Position numbers and translations under genes: made by a program | Shown here: piece after piece, positions 37,386-47,666 of the stretch | Numbering within the stretch: position 1 is the stretch's first letter | Layout: each line of letters starts with the position of its first letter | Notes under the pieces: model-generated | What the model saw: the letters and a program-made list of their open reading frames with translations, nothing else | Told to the model about the DNA's origin: nothing | The model's database searches: none | Source: Micromonospora pisi | Lineage (GTDB): Bacteria > Actinomycetota > Actinomycetes > Mycobacteriales > Micromonosporaceae | Direction: 5' to 3' | DNA: 64,000 bases | NCBI RefSeq assembly: GCF_003633685.1 | Contig: NZ_RBKT01000001.1 | Coordinates: 3,472,001 to 3,536,000 of the forward strand

Positions 37386-38108
37386 TCAGTCGGTCGCGGA
37401 CCCGGGCCACCGGATGGGTATCTCCATCGGCGGCTCGCTCTCGCCGGCCCAGTAGAGGATGCCGGCGGCGTCGACCACCACCACCCGGGGCGTACGGGCG
37501 TGCCCCCAGGCGATCGCGTCGGCCGGGTCGTCCCAGCTCGGCGCCTCCTCCAGCACGCCGGTGGGTTCGTCGCCGTCGTCGCCGGCGGACCGCTCCCAGT
37601 AGCCGGTCCAGACCTGCTGACCGCCGGAGACGTCGGGGTGGACGAAGACCGTGCCCCGGCCCCGCCAGGCGGCGAGCCGTTCCGGCACCGTCGGCAGCAC
37701 CGGTGGGGCGACGACCGCCTCCAGGTCGGCGACGTCGAACGCGTGCGGCAGCAGCTCGGCCATCCGCAGCGGCCGGGGTGCCGCCTCGACCAGGCACTCG
37801 GGGCCGCCCTGTTCCCAGAGCAGTTGCCGGCACCGGCCGCAGGGCATCAGCGGCTCCCCGGTGGCGTCGACGCAGGAGACCGCGACCAGTCGGCCGCCCC
37901 CGGTGGCGTGCAGCGAGGAAACCATCCCGCACTCGGCGCAGAGCGCCACGCCGTACGCGGCGTTCTCGACGTTGCAGCCGACCACCACCCGGCCGTCGTC
38001 GACCAACCCGGCCGCCCCGACCGGGAAGTTCGAGTACGGGGCGTACGCGTGGCGCATCGCCTCGGTGGCGGCCGCCCGCAGTACCGCCCAGTCGATCTCC
38101 ATTGTCAC
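37386..38108 (-). CDS. cdd: Cytidine deaminase with C-terminal extension
   Basis: A 240-residue protein. Residues 1 to about 130 are a complete tetrameric-type cytidine deaminase: YSNFPVGAAG, GCNVENAAYG, LCAECGMVSS (zinc Cys and catalytic Glu) and MPCGRCRQLL (zinc Cys pair), ending in a short form of the usual tail (LLPHAF). The remaining 110 residues are an added acidic domain with TVFVHPDVSGGQQVWTGYWE and PRVVVVDAAGILYWAGES, not part of normal Cdd. It deaminates cytidine/deoxycytidine to feed deoA and uridine salvage. The extension is discussed as a finding. Confidence 0.92.
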   Translation of the reverse strand: MTMEIDWAVLRAAATEAMRHAYAPYSNFPVGAAGLVDDGRVVVGCNVENAAYGVALCAECGMVSSLHATGGGRLVAVSCVDATGEPLMPCGRCRQLLWEQGGPECLVEAAPRPLRMAELLPHAFDVADLEAVVAPPVLPTVPERLAAWRGRGTVFVHPDVSGGQQVWTGYWERSAGDDGDEPTGVLEEAPSWDDPADAIAWGHARTPRVVVVDAAGILYWAGESEPPMEIPIRWPGSATD

Positions 38109-38167
38109 GTCCCTATCCTGCCTCGCCGCTGGTCAGACCCGCTAACTGACCGGCGGGCCGGCCCCTG

Positions 38168-39448
38168 TCAGCCCTTGATGTAGGGCTTGCCGTCGGCGGC
38201 CGGCGCCCGGACCCGGCCGACCAGCCCGGCGACCGCCAGGATGGTGGCGAGGTACGGCAGCATCGCGAGGAAGTCGCTCGGGATGACGCTGTTGATCGCG
38301 CTCAGGTAGGTGCCGAGCTGGTCGGCGAAGCCGAAGAAGAGCGCGGCGAGCAGCGCCCCGGTCGGGCTCCACCGGCCGAAGATCAGCGCGGCCAGCGCGA
38401 TGAAGCCCTTGCCGCCGATCATGTTCTTGCTGAACGTGTAGAGCGCCAGCGTGTACGAGGCACCGCCGATCCCGGCCACCATGCCGGCGAGCAGCACGTT
38501 GCGGTAGCGCAGCCGCAGCACCCGTACGCCGAGGGTGTCCGCGGCGGTGGGGTGTTCACCGACCGAGCGGGTCCGCAGCCCCCAGCGGGTCCGGAACAGT
38601 GCGAAGTGGATGACCAGCACCAGGACCAGGGCGAGGTAGAGGAAGATGTTGCTCTGGAAGATCGCCGGGCCGATCACCGGGATCTCCGACAGCAGCGGGA
38701 CGGACCAGTTGCCGAAGTGCGGCGGCTGGTTGTACGTGGCCGCGTCGGTCTGCATCAGCCGCTCGTAGAGGAACCCGGTCAGGCCGACCGCGAGCAGGTT
38801 CAGCACGATGCCCATCACCACCTGGTCGACCAGGTAGCGGATGGAGAAGACGGCGAGCAGCAGGGAGATGAACGCGCCGCCGATCGCCGCCGCGACCAGC
38901 CCGACCCAGACACTGCCGGTGAGCGAGCCGAACAGGGCCCCGGCGAAGGCGCCCATCAGCAGTTGGCCCTCGATCGCCACGTTGACCACACCGGAACGCT
39001 CGCAGAGCACGCCGGCCAGCGCCCCGAAGATCAACGGGAGGGCGAGCAGGAAGGTGTTCCGGACGATGTTGACCAGCGGCATGAAGTTCTGTCCCGCCGG
39101 TGCGGCCGAGACCTGCCAGCAGAGGAAGGAGAGGACGAAGCCGACCACGCCGATGCCGATCAGCAGCGCGAACCAGCGCCGGGGCACGCCGACCAGCAGC
39201 GCCGCGCCGGCCGCCGCGCCGATCAACCCGAAGAGGATCGCTCCGACCGTACCGTTGATCTCCAGGGCGGCACCGGCCGCATCCTCGCTGAGGGTGAACC
39301 GGGCGAGTTCGCCGGTGGCGAGCGCCCCGAACAGGGCCGCCGCGAGCACACCGAAGACGAGCAGCCCGAGGCCGATGCGTCGATCACGGGTCCAGAACCC
39401 GTGGTGTACGGGGGCCAGGGCGACATCCCCCACTGCCGTCGTGGACAT
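38168..39448 (-). CDS. Nucleoside ABC importer permease 2
   Basis: A 426-residue membrane protein of the BPD_transp_2 family, with about ten hydrophobic segments. The signature IFGALAGVLCERSGVVNVAIEGQL marks the second permease of BmpA-type nucleoside importers (like B. subtilis NupQ), followed by LRTRSVGEHPTAADTLG. Starts at ATG 39448, three bases after the preceding permease stop. It pairs with the next permease to import ribo- and deoxyribonucleosides. Confidence 0.92.
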   Translation of the reverse strand: MSTTAVGDVALAPVHHGFWTRDRRIGLGLLVFGVLAAALFGALATGELARFTLSEDAAGAALEINGTVGAILFGLIGAAAGAALLVGVPRRWFALLIGIGVVGFVLSFLCWQVSAAPAGQNFMPLVNIVRNTFLLALPLIFGALAGVLCERSGVVNVAIEGQLLMGAFAGALFGSLTGSVWVGLVAAAIGGAFISLLLAVFSIRYLVDQVVMGIVLNLLAVGLTGFLYERLMQTDAATYNQPPHFGNWSVPLLSEIPVIGPAIFQSNIFLYLALVLVLVIHFALFRTRWGLRTRSVGEHPTAADTLGVRVLRLRYRNVLLAGMVAGIGGASYTLALYTFSKNMIGGKGFIALAALIFGRWSPTGALLAALFFGFADQLGTYLSAINSVIPSDFLAMLPYLATILAVAGLVGRVRAPAADGKPYIKG

Positions 39449-39451
39449 CGG

Positions 39452-40810
39452 CTACCAGCCCTTCGCCAGGCTCGTCTGCAATCTCGCGGCCCGCGCGGCG
39501 CGGAGCTGGAAGATCGCCTTAATCAGGGCGGGTGCGGCGATGAAGATGACGATCAACGCCTGCAACACGGTCACCAGTTCCAGGGAGATCCCGGCGTACG
39601 ACTGCATCCGGTTGCCGCCGGCCTGCAACGCGCCGAAGAGCAGCGCGGCGAGCAGCACGCCCCAGGGTTTGACCCGGCCGAGCAGGGCGACCAGGATGCC
39701 GTCGAAGCCGATCTGCGCCACCACCAGCGGGGTGAGCGCGCTGGCCGTGGTACCGACCACCATGTTCGACCCGCCGAGTCCGGCGAGCGCTCCGGAGATC
39801 ACCATGAGCAGCACGTACGTCTTGGTGACGCTGATCCCGGCGGTCCGGGCGGCGTCCGGGTTGGCTCCCACCGCACGCAGTTCGAAGCCGAACGTGGAGC
39901 GGTTGAGCAGCCAGGCCACCGCCCAGGTGGCCAGCAACGCGAGCAGGATGCCGGCGTGCACCCGCAGGTCGCCGCCGAGCAGCCGGGGCAGTTGCGCCGA
40001 GCCGTCGACCGGGCGGCTGATCGCGTCGGTCCGGTCCGGGTCGTGCACGACCTTCTGCAGGATCACCCAGGAGAGCAGGTAGACCGCCACGTAGTTGAGC
40101 ATGATCGTGTTGATCACCTCGTGGGCGCCGGTGCGCGCCTTGAGGAAGCCCGGGATGAAACCCCAGATCGCGCCACCGAGCGCCCCGGCGAGCAGCGCCA
40201 CGATCACGTGGATCACTGGTGGCAGCGGAATCAGGAAGCCGGCCAGCGCGGCCAGGATCACGCCGAGCGTGGCCTGCCCCTGGGCGCCGATGTTGAACAG
40301 CCCGCCGCGGAACGCCAGCGCCACCGCCAGACCGGTGAAGACCAGCGGCGCGGTGTACGTGAGCGTCTCGGAGATCGGCGCGAAGACCAGCTCCCAGCCG
40401 TTCGTGCCGTTGATCCAGCCCTGTACGGCTGCCGGGTCGACCACGGCGCCCTTGAACAGGTTGGCGTACGCCTCGCTGACCACTGCCCAGCTGGAGTTCA
40501 GCGCGTCCTGCGGTCGGGCGGTGATGTAGCTGTAGGTGTGCAGCACCTCCGGGTCGGAGATGATGATCAGGATCGCGCCGATCACCGTCGCCAGCACGAT
40601 CGCCAGGATCGTCACCGTGACGGTGTTCGCCGCCCAGAGGTTCTGCAGGAAACTGCGGAGCAGGAGCGGGCCACGTCCGGGCGGGGTGGCCGGCTCGCCA
40701 CCCGTACCCGGGGTGGGTGGATCCGCGTTCGCGGCCGCGGACCGCGCGGCCCGCGACTGCTCCGCCGGGTCCTTGTCCGGCGACGCGGCAGCACCATCGA
40801 ACTCGCTCAT
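39452..40810 (-). CDS. Nucleoside ABC importer permease 1
   Basis: A 452-residue membrane protein. After a disordered N-terminus of about 45 residues it has the NupP-like plan: SETLTYTAPLVFTGLAVALA, FRGGLFNIGAQGQATLG, ARTGAHEVINTIMLNYVAVY, and FELRAVGANPDAARTAGI. It lies 22 bases after the ATPase gene stop and three before permease 2. Together with the ATPase and BmpA-like lipoprotein this makes a complete nucleoside importer. Confidence 0.92.
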   Translation of the reverse strand: MSEFDGAAASPDKDPAEQSRAARSAAANADPPTPGTGGEPATPPGRGPLLLRSFLQNLWAANTVTVTILAIVLATVIGAILIIISDPEVLHTYSYITARPQDALNSSWAVVSEAYANLFKGAVVDPAAVQGWINGTNGWELVFAPISETLTYTAPLVFTGLAVALAFRGGLFNIGAQGQATLGVILAALAGFLIPLPPVIHVIVALLAGALGGAIWGFIPGFLKARTGAHEVINTIMLNYVAVYLLSWVILQKVVHDPDRTDAISRPVDGSAQLPRLLGGDLRVHAGILLALLATWAVAWLLNRSTFGFELRAVGANPDAARTAGISVTKTYVLLMVISGALAGLGGSNMVVGTTASALTPLVVAQIGFDGILVALLGRVKPWGVLLAALLFGALQAGGNRMQSYAGISLELVTVLQALIVIFIAAPALIKAIFQLRAARAARLQTSLAKGW

Positions 40811-40832
40811 GCCGCCGCCTCGCTCCGCTCGC

Positions 40833-42389
<1,557 letters not shown>

Positions 42390-42506
42390 CGCAACCTCCT
42401 GGAGTGCGGGCGATGGTGCAGCCTAGCCGCCACCGCGACGGGGCGGGAGGGTGAACGGGTCAGCGCTGTCGGCCCGTTCGGCCAACGGTCGAGCATGGTA
42501 CGGCGC

Positions 42507-42540
42507 CGGCCTGAACGCTTGATCAGGAGCGTTCCGGCCG
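42507..42540 (-). terminator. Hairpin 3 before the importer ATPase
   Basis: CGGCCTGAACGCT (42507-42519) pairs with AGCGTTCCGGCCG (42528-42540), 12 of 13 positions, loop 8. It is the last of three hairpins in the bmpA-ATPase gap, about 120 bases before the ATPase start. Confidence 0.55.
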
Positions 42541-42550
42541 AAGCCTTATA

Positions 42551-42598
42551 CGGCCGCTCCGGTGTCCAGCGGGAGAACCGCGGGCACCGGAGCGGCCG
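42551..42598 (-). terminator. Hairpin 2 between bmpA-like gene and ATPase
   Basis: CGGCCGCTCCGGTG (42551-42564) and CACCGGAGCGGCCG (42585-42598) form a perfect 14-bp stem with a 20-base loop. Confidence 0.6.
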
Positions 42599-42620
42599 GG
42601 GCGTTGCTGTGTGCTGACGA

Positions 42621-42661
42621 ACCGGCCGCCGGAGGTGATGTTCCCACCTTCGGCGGCCGGT
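42621..42661 (-). terminator. Hairpin 1 directly after the bmpA-like gene
   Basis: ACCGGCCGCCGGAGGTG (42621-42637) pairs with the arm at 42645-42661 at 16 of 17 positions; loop of 7. It begins 6 bases after the lipoprotein stop and probably limits read-through or protects the bmpA-like mRNA. Confidence 0.75.
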
Positions 42662-42667
42662 CCGGCG

Positions 42668-43750
42668 TCACTTCGGCTGGGCCGGGGAGGTGACGGTGAC
42701 GGTGCCCGCGGCGATGTCCGCCTTGAGCTTGTCGACCTCGGCCTTCAGCTCGGCCGGAACCTTGCTGTCGAAGTCGTGGTACGGGGCCAGCTCGACACCG
42801 TTGTTGGCGAGGGTGCCGGTGAAGCCCGGGTCGTGCGCGAGCTTCTCGCCCTTGGCCGCCTTCTCCACGGCGTCCCGCACGGTGTCCGGGATGTTCTTGA
42901 CCACGGTGGTGATCAGAGCCGGGCAGTTCTGGGTGCTCTCGCAACCGTCGACGTCGACCCAGATCGCGTTGAACTTGCCGGCCGACGCCTGCGCGGCGGC
43001 GGTGGTGCCCTGACCGGCGCCACCGGCAACCGGCATGACGATGTCGGCGCCCTGGGCGACGAGGGTGTCGCTGACCTTCTTGCCCTCGTCCTGCTTGACG
43101 AAGTCGTTGGTGAACGACCCGTCCTGGGTGGCCTTGTTCCAGCCGAGCACCTGGACCGACTTGCCCTTGACCTTGTTGTACTGCGCCACGCCGTCGGCGA
43201 AGCCGTCCATGAAGATGGTCACCGGCGGGATCTTCATGCCGCCGTAGGTGCCGACCTTGCCAGTCTTGGTCATGCCCGCGGCGAGGTAGCCGGCCAGGAA
43301 GGCGGCCTGCGCGGTGTCGAACTGCATCGGGTAGATGTTGCTCTCCGGCAGCTTCGCGTCCACGATGCCGAACTGCTGGTCCGGGTGCGCCTTCGCGATC
43401 TTCGAGGTGGCGTCACCCATCAGCCCACCGACCGCGAGGATGAAGTCGCAGTCCTGGTTGACGTACTGGGTCAGGTTCGGCTCGTAGTCGGCCTCGGCCT
43501 TTGAGGCGACGTACTTGATCTCAATGTTGGGGTCCGCCGCCTTGGCCTCCTGGAGGCCCTTCCAGGCGGAGGTGTTGAACGACTTGTCGTCGATACCACC
43601 GACGTCGGTCACCATGCACGCGTTGTACTTCTTGGCGGCGGTACCAGTGCCGCCACTCTCGCTCGGCGCCTCGCCGCAGGCGGCCATGCCCAGCGCGAGC
43701 CCGCCTACCGCGAATACCGAAACGAACCGCATCCCACGCACTGAGCGCAA
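42668..43750 (-). CDS. BmpA-type nucleoside-binding lipoprotein
   Basis: A 360-residue lipoprotein. TTG 43750 with AGGAG five bases upstream is the best start, giving a leader ending ALGMAAC (lipobox Cys near residue 25). Mature motifs of the Med/BmpA/PnrA family: CMVTDVGGIDDKSFNTSAWK, ILAVGGLMGDATSKIAK, QFDTAQAAFLAGYLAAGMT, GWNKATQDGSFTNDF and VMPVAGGAGQGT. It captures nucleosides for the importer encoded downstream. Separated from the ATPase gene by 278 bases with three hairpins. Confidence 0.93.
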   Translation of the reverse strand: MRSVRGMRFVSVFAVGGLALGMAACGEAPSESGGTGTAAKKYNACMVTDVGGIDDKSFNTSAWKGLQEAKAADPNIEIKYVASKAEADYEPNLTQYVNQDCDFILAVGGLMGDATSKIAKAHPDQQFGIVDAKLPESNIYPMQFDTAQAAFLAGYLAAGMTKTGKVGTYGGMKIPPVTIFMDGFADGVAQYNKVKGKSVQVLGWNKATQDGSFTNDFVKQDEGKKVSDTLVAQGADIVMPVAGGAGQGTTAAAQASAGKFNAIWVDVDGCESTQNCPALITTVVKNIPDTVRDAVEKAAKGEKLAHDPGFTGTLANNGVELAPYHDFDSKVPAELKAEVDKLKADIAAGTVTVTSPAQPK

Positions 43751-44059
43751 GACGTCTCCTTCCCCATGCGCACCGACTCGCGGTGGCAGCCCTTCGCCGG
43801 CCTGCACCCTGCACCCGGCGTCCCACGTTAGGACGGGAGCGTACGCCCGCGCCCACCCACCGGCCGACAATCGTGCCCGACTGTTGAGTGGCTGTTACCC
43901 TCACGTAACCCTCTCGTGGTCGAGATCACTCTCGGTGCTGGTACACCACCGACCACAACTACTTAAACGTCCCTTAAGGGGAGTTTTCCCTGCTCAGGGC
44001 AGTGCCGCTGGGTGACTAAGCCGGAACGGTTGGCCAAGTTCCGCGTTAATAACAATTTC
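43751..44059. other. Upstream region of the importer operon
   Basis: 309 bases between the BmpA-like start and the end of the ABC-2-like gene. No coding frame is supported. The part from about 43960 to 44070 is AT-rich and includes CCTTAAGG and TTAATAACAA, so the operon promoter probably lies there. I see no riboswitch I can name. Confidence 0.5.
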
Positions 44060-45070
44060 TCAACCCACCGAGGTCGAGAGTATTCGGCTCTTGTCAGTAT
44101 TCGCCGGAATGCGTTCGGTGATCGCGATGACAGCCCGTCCGATAGACACGAACGACAGGCCGACCACCGCGTACCCGGCCAGGATCGCCAGCGGCGCGGT
44201 CGCCCCGGCCCCGTCGAAGAAGGCGGTCGAGCGGAGCAGGTCGGCACCGGCCCCGACCGGCAGCCACTGGCCGACGGCGCCCCACGGCCGGGGTAGTAGT
44301 TCGGGTGCGGTGGCCACCGCACCAAGCGAGTTGCCGACCAGGAAGATCGTCACCGCGCCGAGCGCGATCCCGGGGCGGCCGAACAGCGCGGCGAGCCCGG
44401 TCATGGTCGCCGACACGGCGAGCGCGAACAGGCCGATCGCGGCGGCGTTCGCCAGGTAGCCACCGGACAGTACGCCGAGCCATCCCTGGAGCACGGCGGC
44501 ACCGGCGAGGCCGGCCAGCACACCGAAGGCGAGTAGCCCGACCAGACGGGCAACCCGGCTAGCGACGAGCAGCGCGAGCAGCACTCCGGCCAGCATGCCG
44601 ACCATCCCGAGCGGCAGGAATCCGGCCGCGAAGCCGGTGCCGCGCGGGTCGTCCGGGTCGGCCGGCACTACGTCGACCACCCGGACCGGACCACCTGCGG
44701 CCCGCGCCACCTCGGTGAGCAGGGCGGTGACCGTGGGACTGGCCCCGCTGGCGGTGTGCAGGGTGATCCCGTCCGGGCCGACGACAAAGGCGCCGTACAC
44801 CTCGCGGTCGCGTAACGCCCGGTCGGCCTCGGCCGGATCGGTCAGGGTGCGCGGGTCGAAGGCGCCGGGCTGGGCCGCGGCCAGCCGGGCCACGAGCGCC
44901 TCGGCCGCGGTCGCCGGCCCGGCGACCGCGATCGGCAGGTCGCGCGGCGTCAGGTGCGCCGCCGGGGCCGCGAACAGGGGTACGAGCAGCGCCTGCAGGA
45001 CCACCACGGCGGCGGCGGCGAGCATGGCGACGACGATCGGTGATCCGGTACGGCGGGGTGACTGGACCAT
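44060..45070 (-). CDS. ABC-2-like membrane permease (YhgE/Pip type)
   Basis: A 336-residue protein from ATG 45070 with GGAGAGGGAG upstream. An N-terminal membrane anchor (about 12-34) precedes an extracytoplasmic domain of about 110 residues (DLPIAVAGPATAAEALVARL, EVYGAFVVGPDGITLH), then five or six spans from about 160, as in ABC-2/YhgE-type exporters and DUF3533 proteins. No ATPase gene is adjacent. It is divergent from a TetR gene across two perfect operator repeats, the usual plan of an inducible efflux or envelope-stress system. Substrate unknown. Confidence 0.8.
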   Translation of the reverse strand: MVQSPRRTGSPIVVAMLAAAAVVVLQALLVPLFAAPAAHLTPRDLPIAVAGPATAAEALVARLAAAQPGAFDPRTLTDPAEADRALRDREVYGAFVVGPDGITLHTASGASPTVTALLTEVARAAGGPVRVVDVVPADPDDPRGTGFAAGFLPLGMVGMLAGVLLALLVASRVARLVGLLAFGVLAGLAGAAVLQGWLGVLSGGYLANAAAIGLFALAVSATMTGLAALFGRPGIALGAVTIFLVGNSLGAVATAPELLPRPWGAVGQWLPVGAGADLLRSTAFFDGAGATAPLAILAGYAVVGLSFVSIGRAVIAITERIPANTDKSRILSTSVG

Positions 45071-45082
45071 CTCCCTCTCCTT

Positions 45083-45155
45083 AAAACGAGCATTCGTTCT
45101 CTTAAAATCAGCGTCCCATCGCCCTGTATCGTCGTCAAGAACGAATGCTCGTTTT
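45083..45155. promoter_or_regulatory. Paired TetR operators, perfect 18-bp inverted repeats
   Basis: AAAACGAGCATTCGTTCT at 45083-45100 is the exact reverse complement of AGAACGAATGCTCGTTTT at 45138-45155. Each half is itself a near-palindrome (ACGA and TCGT arms). One lies 13 bases before the permease ATG, the other 12 before the TetR ATG, so one regulator could shut both promoters. Confidence 0.85.
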
Positions 45156-45166
45156 ATATTTGCCCC

Positions 45167-45802
45167 ATGCCCCGCGTCTCCGACGAACACCTCGCCGCCC
45201 GCCGTCAGCAGATCCTCGACGCCGCACGGCGCTGCTTCCTGCGCAACGGCTTCCACAACACCTCGATGCAGGACGTGATCACCGAGGCGGACCTCTCCGT
45301 CGGCGCGGTCTACCGCTACTTCAAGAGCAAGAACGAGCTGATCACCTCGATCGCCGAATCCGTGATCGGCAGCGCGGACCAGGTCTTCGTCGAGATAGCC
45401 CAGCACGACCCACCGCTGTCCCTGGACGAGGCGCTCGACCGCGCGCTGGCCTTCGTCGACACGCAGACCGGCCCGGACGGCGTGCTCCGGATCGCCATCC
45501 AGGTCTGGGCCGAGTCGCTGCGCGATCCCGCCCTGGCCGAGTTCGTCGCGGAGAAATACACCCGCTTCCGCGGCCAGTTCGCGGTCATCGCCGAGCGCGC
45601 CCGCGACATCGGTGAGCTACCGCCGCACACCGATCCCGAGGCCACCGGTGCCGCACTGTTCGGCCTGATCCCCGGCTACTTCCTCCAACGCGTACTGACC
45701 GGCGGGCCGGACCACGCAACCTACCTCGACGGCGTACGGACACTGCTCGAAGCCACGCAACCTCGGGTTCGAACCGCCGGGGACCGGGTACCCCAGCCCT
45801 AA
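45167..45802 (+). CDS. TetR-family regulator
   Basis: A 211-residue repressor with a standard helix-turn-helix: RRQQILDAARRCFLRNGFHN, TSMQDVITEADLSVGAVYRY, FKSKNELI. The C-terminal ligand domain has IAIQVWAESLRDPALAEFV, resembling the TetR_C_6/BetI-like groups. It is head to head with the ABC-2-like permease gene across an 18-bp inverted repeat pair and is very likely its local regulator. The inducer cannot be inferred. Confidence 0.92.
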   Translation: MPRVSDEHLAARRQQILDAARRCFLRNGFHNTSMQDVITEADLSVGAVYRYFKSKNELITSIAESVIGSADQVFVEIAQHDPPLSLDEALDRALAFVDTQTGPDGVLRIAIQVWAESLRDPALAEFVAEKYTRFRGQFAVIAERARDIGELPPHTDPEATGAALFGLIPGYFLQRVLTGGPDHATYLDGVRTLLEATQPRVRTAGDRVPQP

Positions 45803-45878
45803 CCTGGTCGTCCGTTGTGCCCCGCGCCGACGGGCGACTGGGGCTGATGACCCCTTGTGGTGGGGGGTGCGATGGTGC

Positions 45879-45915
45879 CGCCGGTGCCCCGGGAGTGTCG
45901 TCCGGGGCACCGGCG
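45879..45915. terminator. Hairpin terminator after the TetR gene
   Basis: CGCCGGTGCCCCGG (45879-45892) and CCGGGGCACCGGCG (45902-45915) form a perfect 14-bp stem with a 9-base loop. It lies between convergent genes and can serve both. Confidence 0.8.
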
Positions 45916-45945
45916 TCGCTCCCGGGCCGCCCGCCGACGACCGGC

Positions 45946-46386
45946 TCAGCCGCTGAGGTTGCTCAGCTTGTCGGCGATCCGGGCCATGCTCGCCCGCAGT
46001 TCCTCCGGGGTCGGCGCGGGCCGTGGTTCGGCGTGCTGGTGCACGCTCTCCAGACCCGTCTCCTCGTCGAGCATGTCCTCGTAGTCGCCGTAGAGGTCGG
46101 CATCCTCGGCCTGGACCGCGTCGTCCTCCGCGGCTATCCGCGAGGCGGCGATCTCACCACGGATCTCGTCGGCGCTCAGCCGGGGCAGCAACGGTTCGAC
46201 CACCGCCATCAGCTCCTCGTCCGCCACCACCGACTCGGCCAGGGCCAGCGCCTGGGGCCGCTCGTACGGTCCGCAGACCACCGGCTCCCACTCGTCGTCG
46301 TCGCCGAGGGGGCCGAACGTGATGATCCACGGCAGGTCATGGATCGGGGACCCGTCCGGCAGTTCCAGCGTCACTAGTGCGCCCAC
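45946..46386 (-). CDS. Hypothetical acidic protein
   Basis: A 146-residue protein; GTG 46386 or GTG 46374 could start it. The N-terminus is LELPDGSPIHDLPWIITFGP, followed by CGPYERPQALALAESVVAD. The middle is very acidic and the end (PTPEELRASMARIADKLSN) is probably helical. No membrane span or catalytic motif. I do not recognise a family; codon use is native. It converges with the TetR gene. The 295 bases upstream to the BrkB gene hold nothing I can identify. Confidence 0.65.
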   Translation of the reverse strand: MGALVTLELPDGSPIHDLPWIITFGPLGDDDEWEPVVCGPYERPQALALAESVVADEELMAVVEPLLPRLSADEIRGEIAASRIAAEDDAVQAEDADLYGDYEDMLDEETGLESVHQHAEPRPAPTPEELRASMARIADKLSNLSG

Positions 46387-46681
46387 GGAATAATCATGGG
46401 CCGCATACTGGGCGGCTCGTCAGCATTTGCCCTAATTGCCCCAAGTTGCCACCTTGGTCGGACCGTCGGCCCGGCGGTCGCCTCAGCTCAGGCAGCGACG
46501 ACCGCCGGGGGCCCAGCGGTGACCCGGATCGCGAACCGGTCGACGAAAGCCGTCTGACCAGCTACATGATCTTCACGGGCACGACGCCAGCATGCCACCA
46601 AGTCGATCTTCGTCACAAGAGGCTGCGACAACTTCACTGCGCGTATTGGCAGGCGGCGATGGGAGCCAACCTCCGGCCGCG

Positions 46682-47587
46682 TCAGCGCGGCTCGCCCACC
46701 CGTGGCGGACCCGGCGCGGGCGGGTCGTCGGCCGCCAGGTCGATCACCCGTCCCCGGTGGCTCGTCGCCGCCAGCGCGGCACCGAAGAGCAGCAACTGGT
46801 TCAACAGATAGAGATAGACCAGCAGGCCGACGGTGCCGGCCACCGCCGTGTACGCCAGGTTCCGCTCGAACCGGATCACGTAGTAGCGACCGACCGAGTT
46901 CAGCAGGGTCACGCCGAGCGCCACCAGCAACACCGGCGAGAAGAGCCGACGCGGAGTGATCCGCAGCCGGGGCACCGCCAGCATCAGCGCCGTCGCCAAC
47001 ACCACGTTGATCACCAGCGCCAACACCCAACTGGTGATCGAGACCAGCACCGAATGCGAGCCGATGGCCAGCCTCAGCAGCGACTGGAGCGTGTCCACCG
47101 CACCAACCGAGATACCCAGCAGCAGGAACACACCGAGCACCACCACCAGGTCGATCAGCTGCCGGATCACCACGTACCCGGGCTGCTGGTTGAGCCGGTA
47201 GACAAGGCGCTGCGAGGACCGGATCGCCTCCACCCAACCGATGCCCGTGATCACCAGCAGGACCAGGCCGATGATGCCGACCCGCCGGGACCCCTGCTGG
47301 ATCTGCTCCGGATCCAGGAACGGCAGGTTCTGCCGGAAGAAGTGCGCGGTTCCCTCGTTGACCCGCTGGCTCTCGCCCAGCACCGCACCGAAGATCCAGT
47401 ACGCCACCAGGCCGAGCGCGAACACCGCGAAGAACCCGTAGTACGCGATGCCGGCGGCGAGCCGCCCGCCCAACACCTCGACGTAACGCCCGACCGCCCG
47501 GCAGAAATGGTCGAACACCGGCGACCGGCCACGCCAGACCCGCACCCGCCGCTCGGCGCGTCCCACCACCCGATCCAGGAGGTTCAC
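46682..47587 (-). CDS. YihY/BrkB-family membrane protein
   Basis: A 301-residue protein from GTG 47587 (GAGGAT upstream), with the frame open further but overlapping the RNA-ligase gene. Six membrane spans; motifs include RLAAGIAYYGFFAVFALGLV, GWVEAIRSSQRLVYRLN, and FERNLAYTAVAGTVGLLVYL, LYLLNQLLLFGAAL, all typical of YihY/BrkB. Once called ribonuclease BN by mistake, the family has no agreed function. The last 25 residues are Pro-rich and cytoplasmic. Confidence 0.88.
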   Translation of the reverse strand: MNLLDRVVGRAERRVRVWRGRSPVFDHFCRAVGRYVEVLGGRLAAGIAYYGFFAVFALGLVAYWIFGAVLGESQRVNEGTAHFFRQNLPFLDPEQIQQGSRRVGIIGLVLLVITGIGWVEAIRSSQRLVYRLNQQPGYVVIRQLIDLVVVLGVFLLLGISVGAVDTLQSLLRLAIGSHSVLVSITSWVLALVINVVLATALMLAVPRLRITPRRLFSPVLLVALGVTLLNSVGRYYVIRFERNLAYTAVAGTVGLLVYLYLLNQLLLFGAALAATSHRGRVIDLAADDPPAPGPPRVGEPR

Positions 47588-47666
47588 GCCGTCATCCTCG
47601 CCGATCCGCGCCGATTCGGCGCGCCGACCACGCGCGGGCACCCAGGCACGGCGTACGAAACCCGGC

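Noticed and set aside
35992-37932. deoA reading frame extended upstream as a fusion with cdd
   Set aside because: The upstream 220 codons are another frame of cdd on the same strand. MSAFSAVEVI at 37272 is the normal family start.
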